Shown here piece by piece: positions 63,893 through 64,000 of a DNA stretch of 64,000 bases. The notes beneath the pieces are model-generated. The model saw only the letters and a program-made list of their open reading frames with translations, was not told the DNA's origin and searched no databases. Every line of letters starts with the position of its first letter. The first letter of the stretch is position 1. The stretch comes from CAYLRY01 sp964386535 (GTDB lineage: Bacteria > Chloroflexota > Dehalococcoidia > Dehalococcoidales > UBA3254), in NCBI GenBank assembly GCA_964386535.1, contig CAYLRY010000002.1:62001-126000 (forward strand), given 5' to 3'. The position numbers were made by a program, and so were the translations under genes.

Positions 63893-64000
63893 CTAATCTG
63901 TTATTTTAGAAATCCTGCACAGCATGGTTTTATTGGGGGCTCCTCCGAAGCCGGTTGAACTCTGACAGCCCATAGGAATAAGCTGGTTAACATTGAGGTC
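63893..64000 (-). CDS. C-terminal end of an unidentified protein (truncated by window)
   Basis: The minus strand is open from the window edge to a TAG at 63893-63895 and encodes 35 residues ending LIPMGCQSSTGFGGAPNKT, then MLCRISKITD. A strong terminator in the right orientation follows, which supports this as a true gene end. The family cannot be told from this fragment. Confidence 0.65.
   Translation of the reverse strand, partial: DLNVNQLIPMGCQSSTGFGGAPNKTMLCRISKITD

Overview
The window reads as chromosomal DNA of an anaerobic bacterium, most likely Chloroflexota of the Dehalococcoidia type. This is an inference from gene content: a molybdenum transhydroxylase, a CooC-type ATPase, UbiD, several CoA-dependent acid-degradation genes, IPT/TIG surface proteins with a C-terminal membrane anchor, and many small zinc-ribbon proteins. 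No rRNA, ribosomal protein operon or other phylogenetic marker is present to confirm it. No insertion sequence, prophage or CRISPR array was seen. One 100-N scaffold gap lies inside a repeat gene.

Layout. 1-4 kb: the end of a crotonase gene, an orphan ABC solute-binding lipoprotein and an MFS carrier. 4-10 kb, minus strand: NfeD/stomatin pair, then a run of metabolic genes (radical SAM protein, MmgE/PrpD, GYD protein, PanE-like reductase). 10-13.3 kb: a small Gre-like protein, two tandem NTF2/SnoaL-like paralogues and two decayed genes. 13.3-18.5 kb: UbiD decarboxylase plus the two subunits of a pyrogallol-phloroglucinol transhydroxylase-like enzyme, a plausible gallate/hydroxybenzoate route. 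18.6-32.6 kb: mixed housekeeping and accessory genes (HI0933-type flavoprotein, broken TPP enzyme, PIG-L deacetylase, HDAC-like hydrolase, double cupin, MYG1-like protein, Tex, RlmN-like, alcohol dehydrogenase, DnaJ-CTD/thioredoxin fusion, CooC, sodium symporter). 33-36.5 kb: riboflavin operon ribD-ribE-ribBA-ribH. 36.6-41.2 kb: decayed and intact lepB, pyrE, mutL and an AcuC-like deacetylase. 41.4-45.3 kb: tRNA-Val and a large IPT/TIG repeat surface protein. 45.4-55.9 kb: a CoA-ester catabolic locus. 56-64 kb: an alpha-2-macroglobulin lipoprotein, a two-domain universal stress protein and small cysteine-rich proteins.

How the genes work together. The clearest unit is the seven-gene minus-strand operon 54225-46741. 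It has a near-consensus promoter with palindromes over it, and an IclR regulator lies just upstream. Its order is thiolase-like protein, DUF35 partner, enoyl-CoA hydratase, two family III CoA-transferases and two acyl-CoA dehydrogenases. The thiolase-like protein lacks the nucleophilic cysteine block, so the set may end in retro-aldol cleavage rather than thiolysis. A single-domain cupin gene beside the regulator is a relative of the double cupin at 23 kb. UbiD and the transhydroxylase would pair a decarboxylation with a hydroxyl transfer on a polyhydroxylated aromatic ring.

Genome decay is visible in several places: a TPP enzyme with its centre deleted, a stop-interrupted lepB copy beside the intact one, and two unidentified remnants at 10.7 and 12.3-12.9 kb. 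Two further coding regions are reported near the right edge: a 56-residue zinc-ribbon protein and the C-terminal end of a gene entering from outside.
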